A DNA stretch of 51,283 nucleotides from an uncultured Caulobacterales bacterium (GTDB lineage: Bacteria > Pseudomonadota > Alphaproteobacteria > Caulobacterales > Caulobacteraceae), in contig CAIOHT010000116.1 in the NCBI GenBank assembly GCA_903858185.1, positions 1-51,283 on the forward strand. Reading direction: 5' to 3'. Under the pieces are notes generated by a model. The model did no database searches. It was given only the letters and a program-made list of their open reading frames with translations, and was not told the DNA's origin. Of this stretch, positions 9,567-17,196 are shown one piece after another (within the stretch, counting starts at the first letter, position 1; every line of letters begins with the position of its first letter). The translations under genes and the position numbers were made by a program.

Positions 9567-10820
9567 ATGAGTGATCCCGCCTCCCGGCCCGCGTTCGATC
9601 AACCCGACTTCGGCCAGGGTCGCGATGCTGTGCCCCCGACACCGCCCCCGGCGCGGTCGCGGGCGACGCTGCTCAAGCGGCTGGCGGACGTCGTCTGTCT
9701 ACCGGGCAGCCGGGTCAATGCCTTCGAGCGCTCGATGACCGCCGACCTGATCGTCGAGCTGCTGCGGGAAGCGGCGCTGGACGAGCGCGTCCGCATCGCG
9801 CGGAGGATCGCCAATGTTTCTGACATCCCGACGGGCCTGGCCCGGATGCTCATGCGCGACGACCTGGAGGTCGCTCGCCAGCTGCTGGAGAACAGCGCGA
9901 CCGTGGGCGATGGCGACCTGATCGACTGTGTTCGCAGCGGCACGCTCGAGCATCGTCGCCTGATCGCCGCTCGCCGCGGACTGAACGAGGTCGTGGCCGA
10001 CGAACTGGTCCAGCGCGGCGAGCCGGCGGTGACCGAGTCCCTGTTGCGCAACGACCTGGCCAAACTGAGTCACGAGGCGATCGAGACTATCGTTGCCGGC
10101 ACCCGCGACAATCCTCGGCATATTCCGCTGCTGCTTCGTCGCAGTGAACTGCGACCGAGCCATGCCTACGTAATGTTCTGGTGGTCAGACGCCGATGCGC
10201 GGCGGGTGATCCTCCAGAGGTTCGCCGTTTCGCGGGAAGTCCTGCAGGAGGCCGTCAGCGACGTGTTCGCCATGGCGGCGGACGAAAACTGGCAGGACCC
10301 GCTGACGCGCAAGGCGCTCCAGTTCATCGAACGGCGCCAGCGCAATCGCGCCGCCATCGCCAAGAGCCCGTTTGAGAGCCTCGACGAGGCCGTTCAGGTC
10401 GCGTCGGAGAGCTTTACCCGCGAAGTGGCGGAAGAAATCTCCTATCTGTCGGGCCTCAAGCCGATGACCGGGGCCAAGATCTTCACGGACCCGGGCGGTG
10501 AACCGCTGGCGATCCTGTGCAAGGCCACAGGTCTGCCGCGAAACAACGTTCGGCTCCTGTGGCGCGCCCTGCGACGTCCGGAAACGGACGCCGCCGGCAA
10601 TGTCGCGCCGACGCTCGACCGGGTCCTGACCCTGTTCGACACGATCGCCGTCGATCGGGCCCAGACTGTGCTGCGTTACTGGAACTGGTCCCTGTCTTCC
10701 GCACTGACGCCCGCCCTCATGCAGGCGATCCGTGATGGAGACGAGGCGGCGCTGGACGAGTTCTCGCAGCCCCAGAAGGCTGCCATGCTTGCTCTGGGCG
10801 GCGACATCCGGCGACGCTGA
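9567..10820 (+). CDS. DUF2336 domain protein
   Basis: A 417-aa alpha-helical protein of the DUF2336 family, common in alphaproteobacteria and without assigned function. The family pattern of short HEAT-like helical units is seen between about 30 and 290: DLIVELLREAALDERVRIARRIA..., ARMLMRDDLEVARQLLENS, and LIAARRGLNEVVADELVQRG. No signal peptide or membrane segment is seen. It is followed by 197 bases before mucR and seems to be transcribed alone. A second member of the family lies at 25118-26224. Confidence 0.85.
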   Translation: MSDPASRPAFDQPDFGQGRDAVPPTPPPARSRATLLKRLADVVCLPGSRVNAFERSMTADLIVELLREAALDERVRIARRIANVSDIPTGLARMLMRDDLEVARQLLENSATVGDGDLIDCVRSGTLEHRRLIAARRGLNEVVADELVQRGEPAVTESLLRNDLAKLSHEAIETIVAGTRDNPRHIPLLLRRSELRPSHAYVMFWWSDADARRVILQRFAVSREVLQEAVSDVFAMAADENWQDPLTRKALQFIERRQRNRAAIAKSPFESLDEAVQVASESFTREVAEEISYLSGLKPMTGAKIFTDPGGEPLAILCKATGLPRNNVRLLWRALRRPETDAAGNVAPTLDRVLTLFDTIAVDRAQTVLRYWNWSLSSALTPALMQAIRDGDEAALDEFSQPQKAAMLALGGDIRRR

Positions 10821-10934
10821 GTTCCTGTTTCCGGACAGAAACGCAAGAGTGAAGGCGCGTCGGTTGATTGAACGCCGCTATTCTTCCATTGCCGGAAGCA
10901 CGAGTAATTGCACCTGCCGTCAGGTTTGAAGTGC

Positions 10935-10961
10935 TTGTGTGTCGGTAACAGTCCCTATATG
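10935..10961 (+). promoter_or_regulatory. Possible sigma-70-type promoter of mucR
   Basis: TTGTGT at 10935-10940 and TATATG at 10956-10961 are spaced by 15 bases in the AT-richer region before mucR. The match is partial, and the leader would be about 50-60 bases. MucR proteins usually repress their own gene through AT-rich sites; the CCTATATGCA stretch is the best candidate here, but this is inference. Confidence 0.3.
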
Positions 10962-11017
10962 CAGCGTCCAAATGAACCGTAACGGGCCGATTCCGGTCGC
11001 GTCCAATCTTCAAAGTG

Positions 11018-11452
11018 ATGGAACAAGGTCAGATGGAAGACAAATCCGCGATCATCGAGATGACGACGGACATCGTGTCCGCCTATGTCGGCAACAATTC
11101 GGTCGCCGCCAACGACATCCCGAACCTGATCCAGAACGTGCACAAGGCGCTGACTGAAGTCGCCAGTGGTTCTGTGACGGTCGAAGTCGCTCCGAAGGAA
11201 CCCGCGGTTCCCGTGCGCCGTTCGATCACGCCCGACCACCTGATCTGCCTTGAGGATGGTCGCAAGTTCAAGTCGCTCAAGCGCCACCTGCGCACCAAGT
11301 ACAACATGAGCCCCGAGGAATACCGCGCCAAGTGGGGCCTGCCGAAGGACTATCCGATGGTCGCTCCGAACTACGCCAAGGCGCGTTCGGACCTTGCCAA
11401 GCAGATGGGCCTCGGCCAGGGCGGCCGTCAGGCAGCCAAGAAGAAGCGCTAG
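11018..11452 (+). CDS. mucR: MucR/Ros family transcriptional regulator
   Basis: H-NS-like zinc-finger regulator of alphaproteobacteria that binds AT-rich promoters. In Caulobacter, MucR proteins act in the cell-cycle network with SciP and CtrA. The protein is about 144 aa: an N-terminal oligomerisation region (IIEMTTDIVSAYVGNNSV), then the DNA-binding domain ITPDHLICLEDGRKFKSLKR...YNMSPEEYRAKWGLP and a basic tail (AAKKKR). In Ros the zinc ligands are Cys-Cys-His-His. Here the order is Cys (CLED), Asp, His (KRHL) and then Lys-Tyr, so the site is degenerate. Possible starts are 11015 (GTG), 11018 and 11033; the last, giving MEDKSAIIE, has AAGG just upstream and may be the true one. Confidence 0.92.
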   Translation: MEQGQMEDKSAIIEMTTDIVSAYVGNNSVAANDIPNLIQNVHKALTEVASGSVTVEVAPKEPAVPVRRSITPDHLICLEDGRKFKSLKRHLRTKYNMSPEEYRAKWGLPKDYPMVAPNYAKARSDLAKQMGLGQGGRQAAKKKR

Positions 11453-11478
11453 ACCGCGCTTTTCGGCACAATCATTGA

Positions 11479-11505
11479 GGGGCGGCGAGTTCGGCTCGCC
11501 GCCCC
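11479..11505 (+). terminator. Strong rho-independent-type hairpin after mucR
   Basis: A perfect 11-bp GC-rich stem (GGGGCGGCGAG / CTCGCCGCCCC) with a TTCGG loop starts 26 bases after the mucR stop. It is followed by TTGTCC, a short T-run. This is the clearest stem-loop terminator in the window. Confidence 0.75.
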
Positions 11506-11519
11506 TTGTCCGTTGTGAA

Positions 11520-11651
11520 GACTCAGCTTTTTCGCCTCGCGCTTGACTCTGCCCGCGAAACTTTTTGGCGCGGCGCGAATTTCGCTTGATCCCGATTCGC
11601 CGGTTAAGCGATAGTGAATCATTGGTGATTCCAAGGGGTTGTTAAGGATTC
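11520..11651. promoter_or_regulatory. Cluster of six GANTC (CcrM methylation) sites before the PAS gene
   Basis: GANTC occurs at 11520, 11545, 11594, 11616, 11627 and 11647. The pair at 11616 and 11627 forms a perfect dyad, GAATCA-TTGG-TGATTC (11616-11631). In Caulobacterales CcrM methylates GANTC, and GcrA acts at promoters with methylated sites. The cluster covers the whole upstream region of the PAS-domain gene at 11657, so a cell-cycle-timed promoter is likely; that step is inference. Confidence 0.6.
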
Positions 11652-11656
11652 TGTAG

Positions 11657-12148
11657 ATGGCCGCGCAACTGGGCGCTTCGGCGACAGCCGCCCGCGCCCA
11701 TGAAGAGCTGTTCGCTTACTGGGCTTCATTGCGCCAGGCCGGCCGTATCCCCGGGCGGGCGGATATCCGACCGGAAGACTTCAAGCGTCTGCTGCCCACG
11801 GTCAGCCTGATCGACGTCGTCGACGGCCTGCGCCGTGACTATCGCCTCCGCCTCGCCGGAACCGGGCTCTACAGCGTCTACGGTCGTGAGATTACCGGCC
11901 GGACCCTGGGTGACGTCTATGGCGCCAAAGCCGCCGAATACTGGCGCGCCGAGCTTGACCAGGTGGTCGAGCAACGCCGCCCCGGCGTGGGCTGCCACAG
12001 CCTGTCCTGGCGTGGGTCCAGCCATGTGTCCCTGCTATGGTTGCGCCTGCCGCTCGCAAGCGACGGCGTCAACGTCGACATGATCCTCGGCTATGACGCC
12101 GTCGTCGGGGTGCAGGGCGACCTGTCGAGCGGCATCCGCGCCGCCTGA
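11657..12148 (+). CDS. PAS domain protein (PAS_5 type)
   Basis: A 163-aa protein consisting almost entirely of one PAS_5-type domain (about residues 20-155). Family features are HEELFAYWASLRQAGRIPGRADI, then RLLPTVSLIDVV, YRLRLAGTGLYSVYGREITG and LPLASDGVNVDMILGYD. No output domain, signal or membrane segment is present. Proteins of this kind are common in alphaproteobacteria, with no assigned ligand or partner. It is preceded by the GANTC cluster, which suggests cell-cycle-dependent expression. The ATG is preceded by GGATTCTGTAG, a weak ribosome binding site. Confidence 0.85.
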   Translation: MAAQLGASATAARAHEELFAYWASLRQAGRIPGRADIRPEDFKRLLPTVSLIDVVDGLRRDYRLRLAGTGLYSVYGREITGRTLGDVYGAKAAEYWRAELDQVVEQRRPGVGCHSLSWRGSSHVSLLWLRLPLASDGVNVDMILGYDAVVGVQGDLSSGIRAA

Positions 12149-12224
12149 GGCGGGCAGCGCCCTCATTTCCATCCGTTCCGATGCCCAGGCAGATGTGGCG
12201 CCGCACAAGTGATTGTCGCGGCGT

Positions 12225-12265
12225 GATAATTTTCCTATTGCGCATCGAAGTATAGGAATATTATC
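12225..12265. promoter_or_regulatory. AT-rich 14-bp hyphenated dyad (candidate operator/promoter)
   Basis: The arms GATAATTTTCCTAT (12225-12238) and ATAGGAATATTATC (12252-12265) are inverted copies with one mismatch, separated by 13 bases. The right arm contains TATTAT (12259-12264), a good -10 element, with TTGCGC 15 bases upstream as a poor -35. The element is strikingly AT-rich in this GC-rich sequence and ends 70 bases before the DnaA-domain-IV-like gene. An operator overlapping its promoter is the simplest reading. Confidence 0.55.
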
Positions 12266-12335
12266 CTCAGTTCGTTGCGACCGGGCACACTGGCGTGACC
12301 GCGCAGGCCCCTCGCGCCGCGCCGACGAGGATGAC

Positions 12336-12695
12336 ATGACGCTTCAGGACCAGGACGACCTCTACGGGCCGCCGCCCGACCATCGCCGCGACCGGTTGAA
12401 GGCGGCCTTCATTACCAGTCTGATCGGACTGGCCACCGACATGCCGGCGCGGGAGATCGCGGCCCGGACCCGCAGCAGCCAGGCGGCCACGCGCGCCCGT
12501 CACATCGCCCTCTACCTGGCGCATGTCACGCTCGAATGGTCGCTGGCCCGGGTGGCGGCCGCCTTCGGTCGCGACCGCACGACGGCCGGCAATGCGGTCA
12601 GGATCATCGAGGATCTGCGTGACGATCCCGAGATCGACGCCCGGCTGCTGGAACTGGAGGCCTGTATTCGCCATGCACCGGATTCCTGGTCATGA
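12336..12695 (+). CDS. Stand-alone DnaA domain IV-like helix-turn-helix protein
   Basis: A 119-aa protein. Residues about 50-110 align with the DNA-binding domain IV of the initiator DnaA: TRARHIALYLAHVTLEWSL, then RVAAAFGRDRTTAGNAVRII. The domain I, AAA+ and linker parts of DnaA are absent. The DnaA signature D-H-T-T is D-R-T-T here (80-83), so the recognition helix differs at the His that contacts the DnaA box. The start ATG at 12336 has GAGG five bases upstream; the frame is open further up, through the AT-rich dyad, which is unlikely to be coding. It overlaps the next gene by four bases (ATGA). Function unknown; a DnaA-box-like binding regulator is an inference. Confidence 0.75.
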   Translation: MTLQDQDDLYGPPPDHRRDRLKAAFITSLIGLATDMPAREIAARTRSSQAATRARHIALYLAHVTLEWSLARVAAAFGRDRTTAGNAVRIIEDLRDDPEIDARLLELEACIRHAPDSWS

Positions 12696-13405
12696 GCGCG
12701 GATGTGTCGCGAGCGTTGCGGGTCCTTGCCCGCCCCGGCGCCTGGCTGGATGCGGCAGGTGAGGGTTTCTACGCCGTCCGCATATCCGCTGATCGGCGTC
12801 GGCGGTCCTCCCTCCGGATCGATGAAGCCGACTTCGCCGCACTGGTGCAGGATCCGGGGCTCCGGACCAGACCGGAAGGCGGCTGGCGGCTGGCGCGCTG
12901 TGCGTCCCCGACCGCTCCGCCGGCCGGTCGCCCCAGCATCATCGAGGGACGCCGTCTGGTCACGGAACCCGATGGCCGGCAGGCGGTGAAGGCCGTCAAC
13001 CTGGGAGAGTCGCCGATCGCCTGGCTTGCGCGACGTCGCGACGGGCGGGGGGAAGCCTGGTTATCGCTGGCGGAAATCGCTGCGGCGGAAAAGTTGCGTG
13101 ACGACTTCGTGGTCGCGGGAACCGTCGGGCGGCTGACCATGGCATGGGACGCCGGTCCGAAGGCGCGGGGCGGCAGGGGGCCAGGCGTTGATCCGGCGGA
13201 ACGGGCCAGAGGCGCGAAGGCCCGGATCGCCGCCGCCCTCATAGCGGTCGGCCCCGGGCTAAAGGAAATTCTGGAGCACGTATGCTTCGCAGGGTCGGCG
13301 CTCGAGGCCGCCGAACGGTCGCTGGGATTGCCACGGCGCGCGGGCAAGGCGGTGCTGAAGCTGGCGCTTGGCCCACTGGCCCGCCACTACGGCCTGGGTT
13401 GCTGA
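12692..13405 (+). CDS. DUF6456 domain protein
   Basis: A 237-aa protein of the alphaproteobacterial DUF6456 family. The conserved part covers about 100-235: NLGESPIAWLARRRD, then WLSLAEIAAAEKLRDDF, RLTMAWD and the C-terminal LGLPRRAGKAVLKLALGPLA. The LPRRAGK stretch resembles a helix-turn-helix recognition segment, so DNA binding is possible but not shown. No signal or membrane segment. Its ATG overlaps the stop of the DnaA-IV-like gene, so the two are translationally coupled and may act together. The 3' end overlaps the convergent sufE by 19 bases. Confidence 0.75.
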   Translation: MSADVSRALRVLARPGAWLDAAGEGFYAVRISADRRRRSSLRIDEADFAALVQDPGLRTRPEGGWRLARCASPTAPPAGRPSIIEGRRLVTEPDGRQAVKAVNLGESPIAWLARRRDGRGEAWLSLAEIAAAEKLRDDFVVAGTVGRLTMAWDAGPKARGGRGPGVDPAERARGAKARIAAALIAVGPGLKEILEHVCFAGSALEAAERSLGLPRRAGKAVLKLALGPLARHYGLGC

Positions 13406-13821
13406 AGCGCCTCGGCGTCCCGACGAATGCGGGCGACCATTGACGCCAGACCGTTCGACCGCTGGGTCGACAGGGCACCGGCGAGGCCCAGGGCGGCGAA
13501 GGCGGCCGAAGCGTCAAAGGCCAGGATGGCGGCTGGCGTACGGTCCGCATAGAGGCGCATCAGGATAGCGATGAGCCCACGCACGATATGGGCGTCCGAG
13601 TCGCCGCGGAAGTGGACGCTTCCGTCGTCACGAGGTTCGGTTACCAGCCATACCTGACTGGCGCAGCCACGAACCTTGTTGGCCTCGGACCGTTCACTGT
13701 CGGCGAGCGGCTCAAGCTCACGGCCCAGTTCGATCACGTAACGGTAGCGTTCCTCCCAGTCGCCGAGGAGTTCGAATTCGGCGGCGAGGTCGTCCAGCGC
13801 TTGCGAGATGTCGGCGGTCAT
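13387..13821 (-). CDS. sufE: SufE family sulfur acceptor protein
   Basis: Accepts persulfide sulfur from the cysteine desulfurase SufS and stimulates Fe-S cluster assembly. The protein has 144 aa with the SufE pattern: LAAEFELLGDWEERYRYVIE, the active-site Cys53 in KVRGCASQVWL, and FRGDSDAHIVRGLIAIL. The frame remains open upstream for 70 codons, but MTADISQALDDLAAEF is the natural family N-terminus. No suf operon genes are adjacent, so this is an isolated copy. The 3' end overlaps the DUF6456 gene. Confidence 0.9.
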   Translation of the reverse strand: MTADISQALDDLAAEFELLGDWEERYRYVIELGRELEPLADSERSEANKVRGCASQVWLVTEPRDDGSVHFRGDSDAHIVRGLIAILMRLYADRTPAAILAFDASAAFAALGLAGALSTQRSNGLASMVARIRRDAEALQQPRP

Positions 13822-14129
13822 GGGCGCGCACTTAGGGCCGCTGCGGGCGCCGGGCAAGGCCACGGCGGTGATCAGTCCTGCTCCCCCGCAATGGCGACGC
13901 CGGGCCACCGCTGCTGTCCCTCGTCCTCCACCGGCCAGGCGGTAGGTTGAGTCGCATGACGCCAGGCCCGGCAACCGCCTTTCACGGTTACCACTTTGCT
14001 TCCGTCCACAGGTTGCCGCGCGAGCCTGCACCTATTCACGTCGCCCGGGGATTGAGCAGTCTGGAGCCCGGGTCCAGAGGCCGCTAGAGTTCGATCAAGG
14101 CCCAGAACGGGGCGGGGGGACGAAGGCGA
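13822..14129. other. Intergenic region between sufE and the DivJ-like kinase
   Basis: This 308-base region separates two divergent genes and must hold both promoters. No convincing -35/-10 pair was found on either strand. A perfect 6-bp inverted repeat, TCTGGA-GCCCGGG-TCCAGA, lies at 14060-14078, about 50 bases before the kinase start. No RNA gene was recognised. Confidence 0.5.
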
Positions 14130-15833
14130 GTGGGAGAATCCAAGTCCGACGAAGCCCAGAAGGGCGACGTCGCTCCGGCGACGTACACGGACCTGACTCG
14201 CGGGAGCCGCATCTGGTCCGTGGCCTGGCTGTCGACGGTCTGCGTCACGCTACTGGCGGTGGCCCTGGCCTATCCAAAGACTCTCTGGCCCGTTGCGCCC
14301 GCGCTGTTCGCGGGTGGCATTCCGGCAGCGGTCGCTCTGGCGACCCGCCATCGACAGTCGCCGCGTGACCAGGGTCTGATGCTGGTTCTGTGGGCGCTCG
14401 GCGGCAGCCTCGCCTGTATCCTCGCGGGCGGCGTCGCCGGACCACTGGCGGCCTGGTGCCTGGCGCCCATTGCGGCAGCGGCGGCGCAGGGCGGCGGATC
14501 GCGCCTGCCGCAAAGCGCCGCCCTGGCCCTCATGGCGGCCGCTGTTTCCGCCGTCGCGGTGCTTGCCGGCCTCGCGCCAGCGCCACCGACCGGCATGGTC
14601 GCCTTCTGGATGGGGCTTACCGCGCTTGCGACCACCGGCCTTGGGCTCGGCGCCGGCCTGATTATGATCGAGCGGCAGGTCAATCGTCGCGAAATGCGTC
14701 TCGAAGATGAAGTCGAGCGACTGCGTGCTGTTCTCGAGGAGCAGCCGCATCTGATCCTGTCTCTCTATCCCCACGGACGGGTGCGCGCCATGTTCGGCAA
14801 GCCACCCGCGGGCGTGTCGCAGGACACGTTGCAGGCGTTGGGGCTGGCCGCCGTTGCGCTAGGCGGTCGGGATCGAAACGCCGTCCTCGATGGCCTGCGA
14901 AAGGCGTCATCGGAGGGCGCGGCGACTGTGGGCTTCACGCCGGCGGGCGCCGTCGACCGCTGGTCCGCCGTCACCCTGCGCCGGGTCGAGGAAAACCTGC
15001 TTCTTGCGGTCGTGCGCGATGCTACGCCGGAACGCGACCGTGAGGCGGCGTTGGAGCAGGCGCGTCAGGACGCCGAGACCCTGGCCGCCGGCAAGTCTCG
15101 CTTCCTTGCCAACATGTCCCATGAACTGCGCACGCCGCTGAACGCCATCATGGGTTTTTCCGACATCATGCGGGCGCGGATGTTCGGTCCGCTGCCAGAC
15201 AAGTACAGCGAGTACGGCGACCTGATCCACGAGTCGGGCGGCCACCTGCTGGATCTGATCAACGACGTGCTCGACATGTCCAAGATCGAGGCCGAGCGCT
15301 TCCAGCTGTCGCGTGAGGATTTCGACGCCCGCGAGGCGGTGTCCGCGGCGATGCGGCTGATGCGGGTCCAGGCCGATGGCGTCGGCGTCCGGCTGCGCGG
15401 CGTTATCCCGCAAGGTGCGATCGACGTTGACGCTGACCGTCGCGCGATCAAGCAGATCGTGCTCAACCTCGTTTCCAACGCGCTGAAGTTCACGCCCAAG
15501 GGCGGGGCCGTGACCGTCACGGCTCACGGCTATGACGGAGTCTTCGAGCTGGTCGTGGCCGATACGGGGGTCGGCATTTCCAGCGAAGACCTTGATCGGC
15601 TGGGCCGCCCGTACGAGCAGGCCGGCGATCCGGCGCAGCGCCAGATGGGGAGCGGGCTCGGCCTGTCGCTGGTTCGCTCGTTCGCCGAGTTGCACGGCGG
15701 TGAAATGCTCATCGAAAGCACGGTCGGGGAGGGCACCTCCGTGACCGTCCGGCTGCCGGTGCTGCTCAAGCCTGAGCAGGGATCGCCGCCGCCTGTCGGG
15801 GACAACGTGATCGCGTTCAACCCGATCCGCTAG
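14130..15833 (+). CDS. divJ: DivJ-like membrane sensor histidine kinase
   Basis: A 567-aa kinase. Six hydrophobic segments fill about residues 28-178, followed by a short coiled linker, a PAS-like region (about 205-305) and the kinase core. The H-box is NMSHELRTPLNAIMGFSDIM with phospho-acceptor His331. The N-box is NLVSNALKF, the G1 box DTGVGIS (Asp478) and the G2 box GSGLGLS. The stretches FGPLPDKYSEYGDLIHESGG and DLINDVLDMSKIEAERF are typical of the DivJ/PleC kinases that control DivK phosphorylation and polar development in Caulobacter. The six-segment N-terminus and the length fit DivJ better than PleC. Start is GTG with AAGGCGA upstream. The exact orthology is inference. The 3' end overlaps the next, convergent gene by four bases. 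Confidence 0.75.
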   Translation: MGESKSDEAQKGDVAPATYTDLTRGSRIWSVAWLSTVCVTLLAVALAYPKTLWPVAPALFAGGIPAAVALATRHRQSPRDQGLMLVLWALGGSLACILAGGVAGPLAAWCLAPIAAAAAQGGGSRLPQSAALALMAAAVSAVAVLAGLAPAPPTGMVAFWMGLTALATTGLGLGAGLIMIERQVNRREMRLEDEVERLRAVLEEQPHLILSLYPHGRVRAMFGKPPAGVSQDTLQALGLAAVALGGRDRNAVLDGLRKASSEGAATVGFTPAGAVDRWSAVTLRRVEENLLLAVVRDATPERDREAALEQARQDAETLAAGKSRFLANMSHELRTPLNAIMGFSDIMRARMFGPLPDKYSEYGDLIHESGGHLLDLINDVLDMSKIEAERFQLSREDFDAREAVSAAMRLMRVQADGVGVRLRGVIPQGAIDVDADRRAIKQIVLNLVSNALKFTPKGGAVTVTAHGYDGVFELVVADTGVGISSEDLDRLGRPYEQAGDPAQRQMGSGLGLSLVRSFAELHGGEMLIESTVGEGTSVTVRLPVLLKPEQGSPPPVGDNVIAFNPIR

Positions 15834-16744
15834 CGGTTCTCGACGTTCAGAAAGGCCCGGCCGGCGGCGAAGTCGCCGACCTCGACATATGCGCGGCGGA
15901 CGGCGTCTCGTTCGCGGCCGGAGAAAACGAACTCGATCATGACGGCTTCACGTGGATCAAGCCGCGCGAGAGCTTCTGTCGCCTGGGTCGGGAACCGGAC
16001 CAGCAGGGCCGACTTGGCGCCGGCCGGAGCGAGCCGGGCTGACGCCGGGCTGCGCGCTTCGGCTGAAAACGCGCGGGTGGCCGACGGAGGCATTCGTCCA
16101 GCCAGTGGAATGCGGCCGTCCGGACCAGCCTGCCGTCTGTCGAGATAGGGGCCCGATGTCCGGCTGATGTCCCGCATGACAAGGCGCACGGCGTAGGGCG
16201 AGGCGCCGTCAGCGAAACTGGCCGATGCGAGCAGCACGCCCTGACCCTGCTTGCCGCCGAGGCCGAACACCAGCCGGTCCCAGCCGAATTTTGCCGGCTG
16301 CGACAACCGCCAGAGCGGTCCCTCGACCGAAATGGTGCGGTCAGCCTGCCAGGCCGCAGTGTCACCCGGATAGGTCAGGCGACTGATGCGGGAGTAGCCT
16401 TCGAACGCCGTGCGAACCCGGCCGGCGGCGGTCGCCACATCGGCTGACCGGCAGTCAGCGGCCTGCGCCTTTGCCCGGGCGCGTTGTTCGATGCCGAGCA
16501 GGGCGTCCTCGCTGGCGCCAGCGCGCAAGGCCGCGCCTCGGGCCTGGACGCGTGCGGCATCCAGCGCCGTGGAGACGCCCGGGTCGAAGAGATCGCAGCG
16601 GAGGTCGGCAGCGGTCATCACCGACCGCTCGTAGAACAGATCGAGCGCGGTCCCGGCCGAGGCAGCGCAGGGCGCAACGCAAAGCACCGCAGCCAGCCAG
16701 AGACGCCGCGATGGGGTATGGGGCTGCGTGCGCGGGCTCGTCAT
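15830..16744 (-). CDS. Exported protein of unknown function
   Basis: A 304-aa protein with a cleavable signal peptide (LWLAAVLCVAPCAASAG, about 14-31). I do not recognise the family. The mature part has two widely spaced Cys residues near the N-terminus (LRCDLFD and ADCRSAD) that could form a disulfide. The C-terminal half contains LVFGLGGKQGQGVLLASASF and YAVRLVMRDISRTSGPYLD, suggesting a beta-rich domain. It is convergent with the DivJ-like gene with a four-base overlap and divergent from the DUF1491 gene. Confidence 0.7.
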   Translation of the reverse strand: MTSPRTQPHTPSRRLWLAAVLCVAPCAASAGTALDLFYERSVMTAADLRCDLFDPGVSTALDAARVQARGAALRAGASEDALLGIEQRARAKAQAADCRSADVATAAGRVRTAFEGYSRISRLTYPGDTAAWQADRTISVEGPLWRLSQPAKFGWDRLVFGLGGKQGQGVLLASASFADGASPYAVRLVMRDISRTSGPYLDRRQAGPDGRIPLAGRMPPSATRAFSAEARSPASARLAPAGAKSALLVRFPTQATEALARLDPREAVMIEFVFSGRERDAVRRAYVEVGDFAAGRAFLNVENR

Positions 16745-16826
16745 GGGCCGGACTTATTCCGTATGCTCTGAAACGTCCGGCGCAGCCTAGGGTGTGCGGG
16801 TTGCGGTTCAGTTAGCGGGAACAGCT

Positions 16827-17159
16827 GTGCTTCTTTCGACGGACATCTGGGTGGGCGCCCTGTTGCGCCGCGCCGAACTTGGCGGCGCCTTCCCCGTCGT
16901 GGTCCGCAAGGGAGACCCGCGCGCGGGCGCCGTTCTGGTCAAGGTGGTCGATCGCAAGGCCGGGACAGTGCGGCTTTACAGCGAGGCGACCCGCGGCGAT
17001 GGCGAGCGGGTCTGGATGCAGCCGGTCATCTCGGAAACCGAGGCCGACCTGGACGCCTATGCCCAGCGCGCCCTTCGGATTGATCCCGATGTCTGGATCG
17101 TCGAGATCGATGATCGTGAGGGCAGACACTTCCTCATCGAGGCGGTCGAACAGCGTTAG
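16827..17159 (+). CDS. DUF1491 family protein
   Basis: A 110-aa cytoplasmic protein of the DUF1491 family, function unknown, typical of alphaproteobacteria. The conserved features are TDIWVGALLRRAELGGAFPV, the RKGDPRAGAVLVKV stretch and the C-terminal DPDVWIVEIDDREGRHFL. The GTG at 16827 is chosen because GCGGGA lies six bases upstream and homologues begin just before TDIWV. An upstream in-frame start at 16794 would add 11 residues. Confidence 0.82.
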   Translation: MLLSTDIWVGALLRRAELGGAFPVVVRKGDPRAGAVLVKVVDRKAGTVRLYSEATRGDGERVWMQPVISETEADLDAYAQRALRIDPDVWIVEIDDREGRHFLIEAVEQR

Positions 17160-17196
17160 TCACGCCGTTAACCGCCTTTCTACACCGGACCGAAAG

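Noticed and set aside
12213-12335. 41-codon N-terminal extension of the DnaA-IV-like protein
   Set aside because: It would encode through the AT-rich dyad and lacks a ribosome binding site; GAGG precedes the ATG at 12336.
17150-17180. CtrA site in TTAGTCACGCCGTTAACC
   Set aside because: The spacing between the half-sites is eight bases, not seven, and the first half-site is TTAG.
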